Origin: an uncultured Oscillospiraceae bacterium
GTDB lineage: Bacteria; Bacillota; Clostridia; Oscillospirales; Ruminococcaceae
Assembly: GCA_910587335.1 (NCBI GenBank)
Contig: CAJUMG010000008.1
Span: 33,981-97,980, forward strand
Direction of reading: 5' to 3'
DNA length: 64,000 bases
The notes beneath the pieces are model-generated. The model did no database searches and had not been told where the DNA came from. It was given only the letters and a program-made list of their open reading frames with translations. Made by a program: the position numbers and the translations under genes. Shown here piece after piece: positions 33,237 through 42,460 of this stretch. Position 1 is the first letter of the stretch; the number at the start of each line of letters is the position of its first letter.

Positions 33237-35561
33237 TTATTTTAGGCTATGTTGAGCCCCAAACATCAGCTGCTCAAAAGCTGTCACTTCGATCGGTTTA
33301 GAGAAGTAATATCCCTGGCCCTTGTCGCAATGGCACTCTTGTAAAAAGGCAAGGTGGGCTTCCGTTTCCACCCCTTCACAACAGACTGTAATTCCAAGGC
33401 GCCTTGCCATATGTATCAATTCTTCAATGACAATATGGCCCTTATCGTTTCTGGTATGGGCTTCGCGTAGAAACTTGCAGTCCAGCTTTACCACGTCAAT
33501 ATCCAATGTTTCCAGATTATTTAAAGAAGAATATCCGGTTCCAAAATCATCCAAAGAGCAGGCATATCCGGCCTCGTGAATCTTTTGGATCGCCATAGGA
33601 ATCTCTTCCTGAAAGTCCTCAAATGCCGATTCGGTGAGTTCCAGCTCCAAAAGCTCCGACGGGATACGATATTTCTTCTGGATCTCTATAAAAGGGTCTA
33701 GAAAGTCATTGTTTTCCAAATGTACACGGGACAGGTTGACCGAGATGGGGATGGGTTCCACCCCGGTATCCAGCCACTGACGCAGGCAAAGGCAAGCCTG
33801 TTCAAACATATAAAGGTCCAGCCGCCGGACAAAGCCGATCTTTTCAAACAGAGGGATAAACCGATCCGGCGGCACAAAGCCCATGTCCGTATCCTTCCAG
33901 CGCACCAATGCCTCGGCGCCGACAATCTTACCGGTGGAAATATCCACCTTCGGCTGTAAATACATCTTAAAGTCATGGTTTTTCAGCGCGTCGTGCATTT
34001 TGTTTTTTATGGTATTCTCCTGTTGCAGCCGGAACCGATCCTCCTCCTCATAAAAATCGCAGGAGTACAGCATATCCCCCATTGCTATTTCCGACTTTTT
34101 TCGGGCGATATTCGCCCTGTCCCTGATCTGGAACACCGGCAGGCTGGTATCGGTGATCTGATACACCCCTGCTCTGAACATAATCCATTGCTTTTCCGGC
34201 CGTTTGTCGTTGAACCGATTGATCTCGTCGACCATCAGATCCAGTTTCTGAACAATCACTTCATCAATGGCCGTATGGATTAACAGGTTAAAATCATCCG
34301 CGCTGGAACGGGACAGGATTTCACCTGCTTCTATGTATTTAAGCATCGTGTTGTGGACATGTTTCAAAAGGCGATTGCTTTCATCGTAGCCATAGGTGTC
34401 GTTAAACATTTTGAAATGGACGATATTGATCGCTATAAGCGTGTAATCGCCTGGGGCCGAACGGTGGATTAAATGCTCCGCCTCCTGATTAAAACGGGAC
34501 AGACTATAGCCGCCTGTAACCGGATCGACCATGAGCATAAACATATTTTTCCGGTAAAGATAGATTAAAGCGACAATCAACGCGCCAAAGCAGATAAGAC
34601 CCACGCCATTGACCCAAAACGCTTTATGCAAAAGCTTGTCAAAGCCTCCGCTTGCCGCGTCGTTGGCATCAATCATCCATACGCACAAATTTGTACCGGC
34701 TATATGTGTAAGCTGAGCGACCTGTATAAGATCATCGCCCCGAATACGGAACCGTATAATTGCATCCCGGCCCGTAGCAGCCGCTTCTTTTAGATCGTCT
34801 ATAGAGGTATCCCCAATAACCTCCACATTCGCGTACAAAGTATCAAATAAATTGTTCCTGCCTTCGGAATCCTGCCGTTCATCGAGCTGCGAAACAACAG
34901 AATGCTTTGTCATGTATACTTCTGTTCCGTCCGACTTAATGACATTGAAAAAAACGTCGCCGCCGTAATAGGATTGGGTCAAAAAGATCCATTGGGGCAA
35001 AACGGGAGCCGCAAGAACACCGGCAATTTCTCCGGTTTCTCTGTTAGAATAGATGGGAACCGAAAAAAACGGCAGATTGTTATTCTCTTCATACCCATCT
35101 GTCGACTGGACCTTGACATCCATCACCGGCTGCCCCTCAAACGCTTTCATGATCTCATCCTTTTGATCAAAGGTCCGGGAAACCTTATCGGAGCAAACGG
35201 CGGAGCCATCTGGCGAAACAAACGCAAAATACTCAAACCGGAGCAGCTCAGCCCGCTCCTGCAAGCCCTCCAGATCATCCGTCCAAGCTGTATTGTCCTG
35301 ACCACAGCTGTTCGCAACCGATTCAAGAATCGTCAGCGTTCTTTGGATTCTTTGCTGAAGGGCGTTGTCTACGCTTTGGGACAGCTCGGAGACATTTCGG
35401 TTTGTATTGGACATAACGATTTGGTGCGCCTCGTACAACGATGCGGCGATCGCGCCAATCGTAAGGCAAGCCCCTATAATCAAAACAGTATAGGCTATCT
35501 TAAGAAAGTTTTTGTGATGCTTATACAATATGCGACTTTTTGTTCGCTTTTTGCGTATCAT
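33237..35561 (-). CDS. membrane EAL-domain c-di-GMP phosphodiesterase with degenerate GGDEF
   Basis: The 774-residue protein has TM1 (20-42), an extracellular Cache-like domain (45-310), TM2 (316-336), a degenerate GGDEF domain (340-500; SADDF at 420-424 replaces GGDEF) and a complete EAL domain (515-765). EAL residues visible are E550-A-L, SVNLS, ELTES, DDFGTGYSS, VKLD, CCEGVETE and the final KGQGYYFSKP. The phosphodiesterase is therefore probably active while the cyclase is not. AGGAGG sits before the ATG at 35561. No good sigma-A promoter is evident in the 35562-35700 leader. The (TCTG)n tract starts 250 bp upstream. Confidence 0.92.
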   Translation of the reverse strand: MIRKKRTKSRILYKHHKNFLKIAYTVLIIGACLTIGAIAASLYEAHQIVMSNTNRNVSELSQSVDNALQQRIQRTLTILESVANSCGQDNTAWTDDLEGLQERAELLRFEYFAFVSPDGSAVCSDKVSRTFDQKDEIMKAFEGQPVMDVKVQSTDGYEENNNLPFFSVPIYSNRETGEIAGVLAAPVLPQWIFLTQSYYGGDVFFNVIKSDGTEVYMTKHSVVSQLDERQDSEGRNNLFDTLYANVEVIGDTSIDDLKEAAATGRDAIIRFRIRGDDLIQVAQLTHIAGTNLCVWMIDANDAASGGFDKLLHKAFWVNGVGLICFGALIVALIYLYRKNMFMLMVDPVTGGYSLSRFNQEAEHLIHRSAPGDYTLIAINIVHFKMFNDTYGYDESNRLLKHVHNTMLKYIEAGEILSRSSADDFNLLIHTAIDEVIVQKLDLMVDEINRFNDKRPEKQWIMFRAGVYQITDTSLPVFQIRDRANIARKKSEIAMGDMLYSCDFYEEEDRFRLQQENTIKNKMHDALKNHDFKMYLQPKVDISTGKIVGAEALVRWKDTDMGFVPPDRFIPLFEKIGFVRRLDLYMFEQACLCLRQWLDTGVEPIPISVNLSRVHLENNDFLDPFIEIQKKYRIPSELLELELTESAFEDFQEEIPMAIQKIHEAGYACSLDDFGTGYSSLNNLETLDIDVVKLDCKFLREAHTRNDKGHIVIEELIHMARRLGITVCCEGVETEAHLAFLQECHCDKGQGYYFSKPIEVTAFEQLMFGAQHSLK

Positions 35562-35720
35562 TTTGCAGTTTCCTCCTATATAGGCTTGATACCAAAAACA
35601 AATTTATACCCAGGTGCATTCGGATAAAATAAAGCCATGTTTTTTGGTCTAAGCCGCATAAACTCACGCTATACTCTACCTTATGGATAGAACATAAAAT
35701 GAAATCATTTTTTTATAAGG

Positions 35721-35786
35721 AAAAAAAGCAAAAGGACATATCTTCCCCACCACAACATAGTACGGAAAATATGTCCTATATTTTTG
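35721..35786. terminator. bidirectional terminator-like hairpin upstream of the EAL gene
   Basis: The 9-bp stem AGGACATAT/ATATGTCCT (35733-35741 with 35769-35777) has a T run at 35780-35785 and an A run at 35721-35727. Its loop of 27 nt is long, so strength is uncertain. Confidence 0.45.
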
Positions 35787-35810
35787 GGCAGCAAGAAGGG
35801 ACAGACTTAT

Positions 35811-35865
<55 letters not shown>

Positions 35866-36121
35866 TAAGTATATTTCGGTAAATCATTTTTGTCAAGCCC
35901 TTCCTTATACTTTAACCGTGTCAGTATATCACATTTTAGTGTTTTTTGTAAATAGCCTCCTTTATTTCCCGCCAAAATTTACAAATGCGGCGAGTGCGGC
36001 GAGCCACACCGCTCTTCCCTTTCTAGTGATGAAATCACTATGTATAGGGTATAGGCATAAAAAGCCGCCTGGATGAAGCCAAACGGTTAAAAATGATCCT
36101 TCCACCCCGGAATGAAGTCGG

Positions 36122-36168
36122 GTATAAGAAAAGCCGGAACCCCTGGGAACCCAAGGGGCTGCGGCTGT
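36122..36168 (-). terminator. terminator of tRNA-Arg
   Basis: The bulged stem AGCCG..CCCCT/AGGGG..CGGCT is followed by TTTTCTT on the minus strand. Confidence 0.7.
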
Positions 36169-36178
36169 TTCGTCCTGG

Positions 36179-36252
36179 CGTCCCCGGCGCGATTCGAACG
36201 CGCGGCCTTTCGCTTAGGAGGCGAACGCTCTATCCTGCTGAGCTACGGAGAC
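36179..36252 (-). tRNA. tRNA-Arg (anticodon CCT)
   Basis: A 74-nt cloverleaf on the minus strand. Acceptor GTCTCCG pairs with CGGGGAC (one T-G). The D arm contains AGCTCAGCAGGATAGAGC, the anticodon stem TTCGC/GCGAA holds loop CTCCTAA (anticodon CCT), and the T arm contains GTTCGAATC. CCA is not encoded. Confidence 0.95.
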
Positions 36253-36410
36253 AAAGTGACGGGCGCCGGCGGCAAACTCTTTTTCCGCTGACAGACCGAT
36301 TTTTATTCTACCGATCCGGGCTGTCTATGTCAACCCTGACAAGTTAAAGCGCCAGAAAACAGGTTCGGCGGGGTTCCGCCGAACCGCTTCCGGCAAAAGG
36401 GACAAACCTT

Positions 36411-37295
36411 TTACTCCTCGCTCTGATAGGGAACGCCGTGGCCGAACGCCCCTTCCACCATGCAGGAATTGGCGGAATATTCCGCGGCAAAATCCAGCGC
36501 CTTGGCGATAATCTCCGATTTATCCTTGGCGTCGTAGCCGCCGGAGCCGATAAAATCGTACAAAAACGCGGAGACAAACGCGTCGCCAGCGCCCATGGTA
36601 TCTACCACATGCTCTTTCCAATGGGGCGCCTGGGTATAGAACCGGTCGCCGTCATAGCAGGTGGAGCCTTCGCTGCCCCGGGTGCCGATGCAGATTTTCG
36701 CCCCCAGGGTATGGGCCTTGATCAGCTGCTCCTGCATTTCGGTAACGGTCATATGGCTACAGGAGAGCAGGACAAAATAGCAGTTAGGACAGATTTGTTC
36801 CATCACGCCCTCTTTCATATGATCCAAGGAGAAATCATAGGAAATTTTGATTCCCTCTCCCGCCATCTGGGGCAAAAACTCCTCAATAAAAGCGCCGTTG
36901 CTGGTATGCATCACGTCAAAGCCCTTGATATAGTCCATATCCTCTTTGGAAAAACCCTCGTAAGCCAGCATCCGGCGGATTGCGCCCTGCAAGGGATTGC
37001 GGCGGCCGTTGGGAGAGCCCTGGAACACCCGGTCGTTATCAATGACCTTATAGCGGGCAAAGGCGTTGGGTGCGTGGTAAAAACGGGAACGGGAATAATC
37101 TAACCCGATTTCGTCCATCGTTTTTTTCATATGATCCGCGATATAGTCGTCGCCAAAAGCGCCGATGAAAGCGGATTGGGCGCCGCACAGCTTGGTGTTG
37201 ACGGCGATATTCAAAGCCTGACCGCCGGGATACATCATACCGTTGGACAGATTTTTATCCACCATACAATCGCCGACACCGATTACTTTTACCAT
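36411..37295 (-). CDS. PfkB-family sugar kinase, FrlD-like (paralogue 1)
   Basis: The 294-residue ribokinase-fold kinase resembles fructoselysine 6-kinase (FrlD): GVGDCMVDKN at the start, YPGGQALNIAVN substrate site, VIDNDRVF, IGTRGSEGS and the catalytic DTMGAGDAF. It is closely related to paralogue 2, with shared stretches also at the DNA level near 36755 and 37865. It has its own promoter (37335-37363), with GAGGTG before the ATG. The substrate is probably a glycated amine or related ketose; no frl lyase or deglycase is in view. Confidence 0.88.
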   Translation of the reverse strand: MVKVIGVGDCMVDKNLSNGMMYPGGQALNIAVNTKLCGAQSAFIGAFGDDYIADHMKKTMDEIGLDYSRSRFYHAPNAFARYKVIDNDRVFQGSPNGRRNPLQGAIRRMLAYEGFSKEDMDYIKGFDVMHTSNGAFIEEFLPQMAGEGIKISYDFSLDHMKEGVMEQICPNCYFVLLSCSHMTVTEMQEQLIKAHTLGAKICIGTRGSEGSTCYDGDRFYTQAPHWKEHVVDTMGAGDAFVSAFLYDFIGSGGYDAKDKSEIIAKALDFAAEYSANSCMVEGAFGHGVPYQSEE

Positions 37296-37334
37296 AATTT
37301 TTCACCTCTTCAGTAGATTTAGAAGCCTTTTTTT

Positions 37335-37363
37335 ATTTTATCAGAAATCCGCCGGAATGTAAA
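37335..37363 (-). promoter_or_regulatory. sigma-A promoter of kinase paralogue 1
   Basis: On the minus strand: -35 TTTACA (37363-37358), 17-nt spacer, -10 TAAAAT (37340-37335). Confidence 0.75.
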
Positions 37364-37445
37364 CGGACAAAAAAGCTTTTCCCCGCCGGCGGCTTATTTT
37401 TTCTAAGGGACAGGGCGTCCTTTCTCCGGGCTGCTCCACGCCAAA

Positions 37446-37482
37446 GCGGCCATGGGCGCTTTATTCGCATACCCATGGCCGC
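37446..37482 (-). terminator. hairpin downstream of kinase paralogue 2
   Basis: A perfect 11-bp stem GCGGCCATGGG/CCCATGGCCGC with a 15-nt loop. The T run is poor (TTTGG), so it may act as a processing or pausing element rather than a strong terminator. Confidence 0.55.
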
Positions 37483-37527
37483 AAGGATCCGGCATGTTTG
37501 TCCCGCTAAAGGGATGGACGCCGGCTT

Positions 37528-38403
37528 TTATTTTTTAAAGGGGACGCCATGGCCGAAGGATCCTTCGATCATGCAGGATTTGGCCGAGTAGTCCGCCGCG
37601 AATTCCAGCGCCTTAGAGATGATCTCCGATTTATCCTTTGCGTCGTAGCCGCCGTTTTCGATAAACTGGTACAGGAATGCGGAAATAAACGCATCCCCAG
37701 CGCCCATGGTATCCACCACCGTCTCCAGCCAATGGGGGGGCTGATGGTAGAAGCGGTCGCCGTCGTAGCAGATGGAGCCCTTGCTGCCCCGGGTGCCGAT
37801 ACAGATTTTCGCTCCCAGGGTATGGGCTTTAATCAGCCGTTCCTGGGTCTCGGTCTCGCTTAAATGGCTACAGGAGAGCAGGACAAAATAGACGTTGGGA
37901 CAAATTTCCTCCATGTAGCCCTCTTTTTCGTGGGTCAAAGAGAAGTCAAAGGAAATCTTGATTCCCTGCTCCTTAAAGTCTGGATAATACGCCTCGATGC
38001 CGCTGTCGTTGGAGCAATGGACCACGTCGAAGCCCTTGATATACTCCATATCCTCCTTGGAGAAGCCCTCGTAATCCAGCATTTTAAACAGGGCGATGGT
38101 CATGGGATGGACCTTTTCGGGGGAGCGGACAAAAACCCGGTCGTTGTCGATCACCCGGTAATGGGCAGCGGCGTTGGGAACCGGATAGGTGTGGGAATGG
38201 GAATAGTCAATGCCGATTTCGTCCAAGGTTTTCTTCATATGCTCGGCTACATAGTCATTGCCGAAGCAGCCGATAAACGCCGACTGGGCTCCTAGCAGGT
38301 GCATATTGACCGGGATGTTCAAAGACTGCCCGCCGGGGTACATAATGCCGGAGGTCAGGTTTTTATCGACCATGCTGTCGCCGATACCGATTACTTTTAC
38401 CAT
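37528..38403 (-). CDS. PfkB-family sugar kinase, FrlD-like (paralogue 2)
   Basis: The 291-residue kinase is nearest to paralogue 1: the same IGxGDxMVDKN start, YPGGQSLNIPVN, KICIGTRGSKGS, DTMGAGDAF and C-terminal EGSFGHGVPF. A substrate-loop stretch differs (SNDSGIEAYYPDFKEQG versus SNGAFIEEFLPQMAGEG), hinting at a changed specificity. GAGGG precedes the ATG at 38403. It starts 64 nt after paralogue 3 and is probably in the same transcript. Confidence 0.88.
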   Translation of the reverse strand: MVKVIGIGDSMVDKNLTSGIMYPGGQSLNIPVNMHLLGAQSAFIGCFGNDYVAEHMKKTLDEIGIDYSHSHTYPVPNAAAHYRVIDNDRVFVRSPEKVHPMTIALFKMLDYEGFSKEDMEYIKGFDVVHCSNDSGIEAYYPDFKEQGIKISFDFSLTHEKEGYMEEICPNVYFVLLSCSHLSETETQERLIKAHTLGAKICIGTRGSKGSICYDGDRFYHQPPHWLETVVDTMGAGDAFISAFLYQFIENGGYDAKDKSEIISKALEFAADYSAKSCMIEGSFGHGVPFKK

Positions 38404-38467
38404 TGTAATACCCTCATTTCGTTAAAATTCTCATCTATTCGCCAAACAGCCGGGAGGCTGTAGGAGG

Positions 38468-39364
38468 CTAATCCTCTTTTTCTATTTTGCAGCCGTGGCC
38501 AAAGGCCCCAGGCGTCATGCAAGCCTTAGCCGACCAGGCGGCCGCCGCCGCAAGACCCTGGCGGATTTTCTCCTCGCGCTGCTGTTCGGTGCGGGCCGAT
38601 AAGCCGCCGGAGCCGACAAAATCCACTAAAAAGGCGGAGATAAACGCGTCCCCCGCGCCCATGGTATCCACCGCGTTGCACAGGTCAGGCTTTTGGGTGT
38701 AAAAGCGGTTGCCGTCATACAGCACCGCGCCTTCCTCCCCATTGGTGGCGATGGGAATGCGGGTGCCCAGGGTATGGGCCCGGACAAGACCCTCCATCAT
38801 CTGGGTTTCGGTCATTTTGCTGGCGGAAAACAGGCTGATATCCACATAAGGGGCCACCTTTTCCATAAAGCCCGGCAGCAGGTGGTCGTTGGAGTAGTCG
38901 TAGGACAATATGACCCCCGCTTCCTTCAGCTGGGGCAAAAACTCATCCATATGAGCGGTATTGCACAGATGGACCGCGTCAAAGGTTTTGATATAGTCCA
39001 TGTCCTCACGGGACAGGCCATAGTAAGGCAGCATAAAGCGGATGGCCATCTGCAAAGGGGAGATGGGCCGCGGATTGGTTCCGCCCCAAACCCGCTCGCC
39101 GTCAATCACCTGATACACGGTGGCGGCGTTGTCCGCGTGGACAATATGGCTGCGGGACCGGTCCACCCCCAGCTCGTCCAGGGTTTTTGCCAGGTGCTGA
39201 CCCAGCAGATCGTCGCCAATACAGCCGATAAAGCCCGCCTGCGCTCCCTGCAATTTGGCGTTTACCGCAATATTCATAGCCTGCCCGCCGGGGTATGCCA
39301 CCATGTCGGTGATATTTTTATCCATTTTGGCGTCCCCGACGCCGAGGATCCGAACCATTTTCAT
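38468..39364 (-). CDS. PfkB-family sugar kinase, FrlD-like (paralogue 3)
   Basis: The 298-residue kinase is the most diverged of the three: GVGDAKMDKN, YPGGQAMNIAVN, RIPIATNGEEGA instead of KICIGTRGSxGS, and an intact DTMGAGDAF. It has a small insertion near residue 265 (ARTEQQREEKIRQG). The ATG at 39364 follows AGGAAAGG by 8 nt; a second ATG at 39358 and an extension to 39397 are possible. It is first of the transcript with paralogue 2. Confidence 0.87.
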   Translation of the reverse strand: MKMVRILGVGDAKMDKNITDMVAYPGGQAMNIAVNAKLQGAQAGFIGCIGDDLLGQHLAKTLDELGVDRSRSHIVHADNAATVYQVIDGERVWGGTNPRPISPLQMAIRFMLPYYGLSREDMDYIKTFDAVHLCNTAHMDEFLPQLKEAGVILSYDYSNDHLLPGFMEKVAPYVDISLFSASKMTETQMMEGLVRAHTLGTRIPIATNGEEGAVLYDGNRFYTQKPDLCNAVDTMGAGDAFISAFLVDFVGSGGLSARTEQQREEKIRQGLAAAAAWSAKACMTPGAFGHGCKIEKED

Positions 39365-39442
39365 CCGCCCTTTCCTGTGTGAAAAGCACTTTCTCATCCC
39401 CTTGCCAGACGCGGTGGGACCGAGCGCTATTTTCCTTTTCTA

Positions 39443-39471
39443 ATGCTATCATACAAAAAATCCCTTGTAAA
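39443..39471 (-). promoter_or_regulatory. candidate promoter of the kinase 3-kinase 2 transcript
   Basis: On the minus strand: -35 TTTACA (39471-39466), 17-nt spacer, -10 TAGCAT (39448-39443). The -10 is imperfect. Confidence 0.5.
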
Positions 39472-39549
39472 TACCTTATAGGACGTTTGCGGGGAAAATT
39501 GGCCTTTTGTATGGTTTTCTCCCTGTATCTTTGGGAAAGTCCCACAAAG

Positions 39550-39580
39550 GAAAAAGGCGGGAAGCCAAAAGCCTCCCGCC
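39550..39580 (-). terminator. terminator of the second MFS gene
   Basis: The stem GGCGGGAGGC/GCCTCCCGCC type (39556-39566 with 39571-39580) has a four-base loop and a minus-strand TTTTTCC. Confidence 0.8.
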
Positions 39581-39614
39581 GGATGGCAGACAAAAGGGCG
39601 CACGGCCAAAGGGA

Positions 39615-40910
39615 TCAGCGCAGACCGCCGGACAGAGCTGCCCGCTCCTCCCGCTGGCGCTGGTGAAAATAGCGGAAGATAAACAAAATGCACACCGCCA
39701 GCAGGAGGATGGAGGCAAGATAGATGCTTTTGGGGCTTAGCCGGTACAAAAATCCGGAAAGGCTGCCGGCCAGCGCCGACACCAGCGAGATCAGCACGTT
39801 TTTGAGCGCGTAGATCCCGGACCGCTCCGCGTCCGGGGTGGCCTCCGCCATCAGCGCGTCCAAAAACGGGCGGCACAGCCCAAACCCCACCGAGAACAAC
39901 GCCACCGAAATCACCGCCCAGGTAAAGCTGCCCCGAGGTAAAAATACCCGAGACAGCATGGACAGGATCTGGACGCTCAGTCCCACCGTCAGCGAAAACA
40001 GCTTATTCAAGCGGCTCATGGCCGGTATGGCAAACAGGTACACCGACAGCATGAACACCGAATTGACAATTCCCAGCACCGAAATCATCGCCGCGTCCAG
40101 CCCCGCCACATCGGTAAGGTAGGGGGCAAAATACAAGCTGGAATAAGCGCCAATGGGCTGATAGGCGTTAAACAGCACCACGATGACCAACACGGTGCTC
40201 AGTTTGCGGTTGCCGCTGGTGACGGCGCTTTTCATCTGGGACAGGCTATTTTTAAGCGTTCCCCAAAAGCTGACCGACCGGGACCGTTCGACCGCAAGCC
40301 GGCCCATATCGGTTTCGTGAAAGCGCAGGTGCCGGTGAACGATCATGATAAACATACAGACGGCGCCGAACAGCAAAAAGCCCCGCTCCGCCCGCACAAG
40401 GCCCAGGTTTCCCACAATGATCCCCGCCACCGGGGTGAGGAAGCCCGCCAGAATATCGATGATGCCGAACATATTAAAGGAGGTCAGCCGCTGCTCGTCG
40501 TCCGCGTCCTCGATTAAAATGAGCTGCCAGCCGATATCGCTGATTTTGCTGAAAGCGCAGACGATCTGGGCCAGGGCGAACATCCAAAAGCTGTGGGCAA
40601 AAAAGTTTAAAAGCGCCGATCCGGGCCAGCTGATCAGTCCAAAGAGGATCGTTGTCCGGCGGCGGCCCAGCTTATCCACCATCACCCCGGCGAACAGCGC
40701 CGTTATGGTGCCGATGATAAAGTTTAACGAGATCAAAAAGCCGATCTGCACATCGCTGACGCCCTGGCTTTTCATATAAAGGCTTAGATAAAAGCTGTAA
40801 AACCCATAAGGGATGGACCAAAACGGCTCGTGAAAGACCGCGGTCCGGGCGTTGCCCCTAAGCTCCCGCAGGGACCGGAGCACCGTTTTCCTTTTGTTTT
40901 CCCCCGCCAT
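39615..40910 (-). CDS. MFS transporter, possible partner of the sugar kinases
   Basis: The 431-residue transporter has twelve helices and the motif A-like MVDKLGRRR. It is a paralogue of the MFS gene at 20554-21849. It is directly upstream of the three kinases on the same strand, so sugar or glycated-amine uptake is a reasonable inference. The start at 40910 (MAGENKRK) is favoured by AAAGG 9 nt upstream; ATG 40919 and a longer form to 40994 are less likely because the promoter overlaps them. Confidence 0.83.
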   Translation of the reverse strand: MAGENKRKTVLRSLRELRGNARTAVFHEPFWSIPYGFYSFYLSLYMKSQGVSDVQIGFLISLNFIIGTITALFAGVMVDKLGRRRTTILFGLISWPGSALLNFFAHSFWMFALAQIVCAFSKISDIGWQLILIEDADDEQRLTSFNMFGIIDILAGFLTPVAGIIVGNLGLVRAERGFLLFGAVCMFIMIVHRHLRFHETDMGRLAVERSRSVSFWGTLKNSLSQMKSAVTSGNRKLSTVLVIVVLFNAYQPIGAYSSLYFAPYLTDVAGLDAAMISVLGIVNSVFMLSVYLFAIPAMSRLNKLFSLTVGLSVQILSMLSRVFLPRGSFTWAVISVALFSVGFGLCRPFLDALMAEATPDAERSGIYALKNVLISLVSALAGSLSGFLYRLSPKSIYLASILLLAVCILFIFRYFHQRQREERAALSGGLR

Positions 40911-40964
40911 AGACACCATCCTTTTTCTTACAAGATAGCCGGGCTCTGGGCCCAGCCTTTTTCC

Positions 40965-41132
40965 AATATACAAGGGGGATCCGGGCCTTGTCAATAGCCG
41001 GTTTTTCCTCTTTTTTCCGGTAAACGTTTTCCTTTTTCTTTTTGTGAAATATTGCCATTTTTTCCCGCAAAAACAGCCGGTATTATCCCTTGGAAATTCC
41101 CATTTGACAAGGCCGGAACGCCGCGATACAAT
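40965..41132. promoter_or_regulatory. divergent promoters with a cre-like site
   Basis: Minus strand (MFS): TTGACA (40994-40989), 18-nt spacer, TATATT (40970-40965). Plus strand (binding lipoprotein): TTGACA (41104-41109), 17-nt spacer, TACAAT (41127-41132). Between them GGTAAACGTTTTCC (41019-41032) resembles a CcpA cre or other LacI-family operator with two mismatches at the ends. Confidence 0.65.
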
Positions 41133-41161
41133 GAGAAAAAAGAAAAAAGATGGGGGATTTT

Positions 41162-42145
41162 ATGAAACAAAAACGCATTTTGCCTTTTCTGCTGGCGCTT
41201 TTGCTGGCTTTTGGGCTGACCGGCTGCGGCAAGGACGTGCCGGAAAGCTCCTCTAGCCTGCCGGAAGAGCCGCAGTCTTTGGAATATCCGGTTTCCATCG
41301 GGGACGAGACCATCTCGGAGCAGCCCGAGAAGGTGGTATCCCTTTCGCCGGCGCTGACCGAGCTTTGCTTTGACATGGGGTACGGGTCCCAGCTTATCGG
41401 CGTAAGCGAGTTTTGCAGCTGGCCGGAGCAGGTGCAGAGCCTGCCCCGGATGGGCACCGCCCAAAACCCGGATCTGGACGCGATTCGGGCGGCCGGGCCG
41501 GACCTGGTAATCACCCACACCCAGCTCTCGGAAAACAGTCTGATCGCCTTACAGCAGGCGGACATTTCGGTGGTGGTGCTCTCCAGCGCCCGGCAGCCGG
41601 AGCAGCTAAAAGATCTGTACACCGATTTGGGCCGTCTGTTTTCCGGAGAGCAGACCGGGTCTGAGGAGGGGATTGGCTTTTATAATCAGCAGATGGGCCG
41701 GGTAGAGAGCATACAGGAAAAGGTGGACGCTTATGTCCGGGCGGGCGGAAAGCGGCTGTCGGCGGTATATCTGCGGATGCTGGACTTTACCGTTGCCACC
41801 GGGGACACCTTTGAAGGGGCCATGCTGGAGGCCATCGGCTTTGAAAACGAGGCGGGCTCTTACGGCAACTGGACCTATCCGGCGGATTTTATCAGTCAAT
41901 ACGCGCCGGACGTGATCTTCTGCAACGAGGATATTACCATTCCCATGCTGGAGCAAAACGCCCATTACAAGGGCTTGCAGGCCACTATCCACGACATTGT
42001 TTATTCTTACGATTTCACCGCCTTTGAGCGGCAGGGTGCGCGGATGTTCGACATATTGGAGGACATGGCCAAAAAGGCGTATCCCGAGGCTTTTGCAGAG
42101 CCTTCTGCGCCGGAAAGCGACAGCTCGTCTCAGCCGGCAGAATAA
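41162..42145 (+). CDS. ABC transporter substrate-binding lipoprotein (BtuF/FhuD type)
   Basis: The 327-residue lipoprotein has a signal ending LTGC (Cys22) and a Ser/Glu-rich linker. The class III binding-protein fold of cobalamin, heme or siderophore carriers follows: EKVVSLSPALTELCFDMG, LPRMGTAQNPDLDAIRAAGPDLVI, and PDVIFCNEDI. No permease or ATPase genes are adjacent, so partner components are elsewhere or it has a non-transport role. GGGGGA precedes the ATG at 41162. Ends with two hairpins. Confidence 0.88.
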   Translation: MKQKRILPFLLALLLAFGLTGCGKDVPESSSSLPEEPQSLEYPVSIGDETISEQPEKVVSLSPALTELCFDMGYGSQLIGVSEFCSWPEQVQSLPRMGTAQNPDLDAIRAAGPDLVITHTQLSENSLIALQQADISVVVLSSARQPEQLKDLYTDLGRLFSGEQTGSEEGIGFYNQQMGRVESIQEKVDAYVRAGGKRLSAVYLRMLDFTVATGDTFEGAMLEAIGFENEAGSYGNWTYPADFISQYAPDVIFCNEDITIPMLEQNAHYKGLQATIHDIVYSYDFTAFERQGARMFDILEDMAKKAYPEAFAEPSAPESDSSSQPAE

Positions 42146-42161
42146 AGCCGCCTTTGGCTCT

Positions 42162-42252
42162 AGGCCGGACGACGATTATTTCGTCTAACCGGCCGCCTGG
42201 CAAATCACACAAAAATCTCTGCGGAAAAGGGCTTTCGCAGAGATTTTTTTTC
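42162..42252 (+). terminator. terminator(s) of the binding lipoprotein gene
   Basis: A first hairpin (GGCCGG..GACGA/TCGTC..CCGGCC, 42162-42193) lacks a T run. A second (AATCTCTGCG/CGCAGAGATT, 42214-42245) is followed by eight Ts. Confidence 0.85.
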
Positions 42253-42273
42253 AAATTTTCGGGGCTTTTTAAA

Positions 42274-42330
42274 GGTAAACGTTTTCTTTGAAAAATCCGC
42301 CTTGCCCCCTTAGCCCGCATATGCTAAAAT
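42274..42330 (+). promoter_or_regulatory. promoter of the second MATE gene with a cre-like site
   Basis: -35 TTGCCC (42302-42307), 17-nt spacer, extended TGC-TAAAAT (42325-42330). GGTAAACGTTTTC at 42274-42286 repeats the motif found at 41019 and sits just upstream of the -35. The leader of about 120 nt shows no known riboswitch. Confidence 0.6.
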
Positions 42331-42460
42331 AGGTGTGCTTTTGGCGCGGGGCCTTGTCCACCGCCGGCTGATGACGGCGCAAAAGGGACAGTATTGCCCT
42401 TTGCAGGCAGCGCGCCAAACCCAATCTATTTGCCGTTTTCGCGGCGGGAGAGGCTGTATC

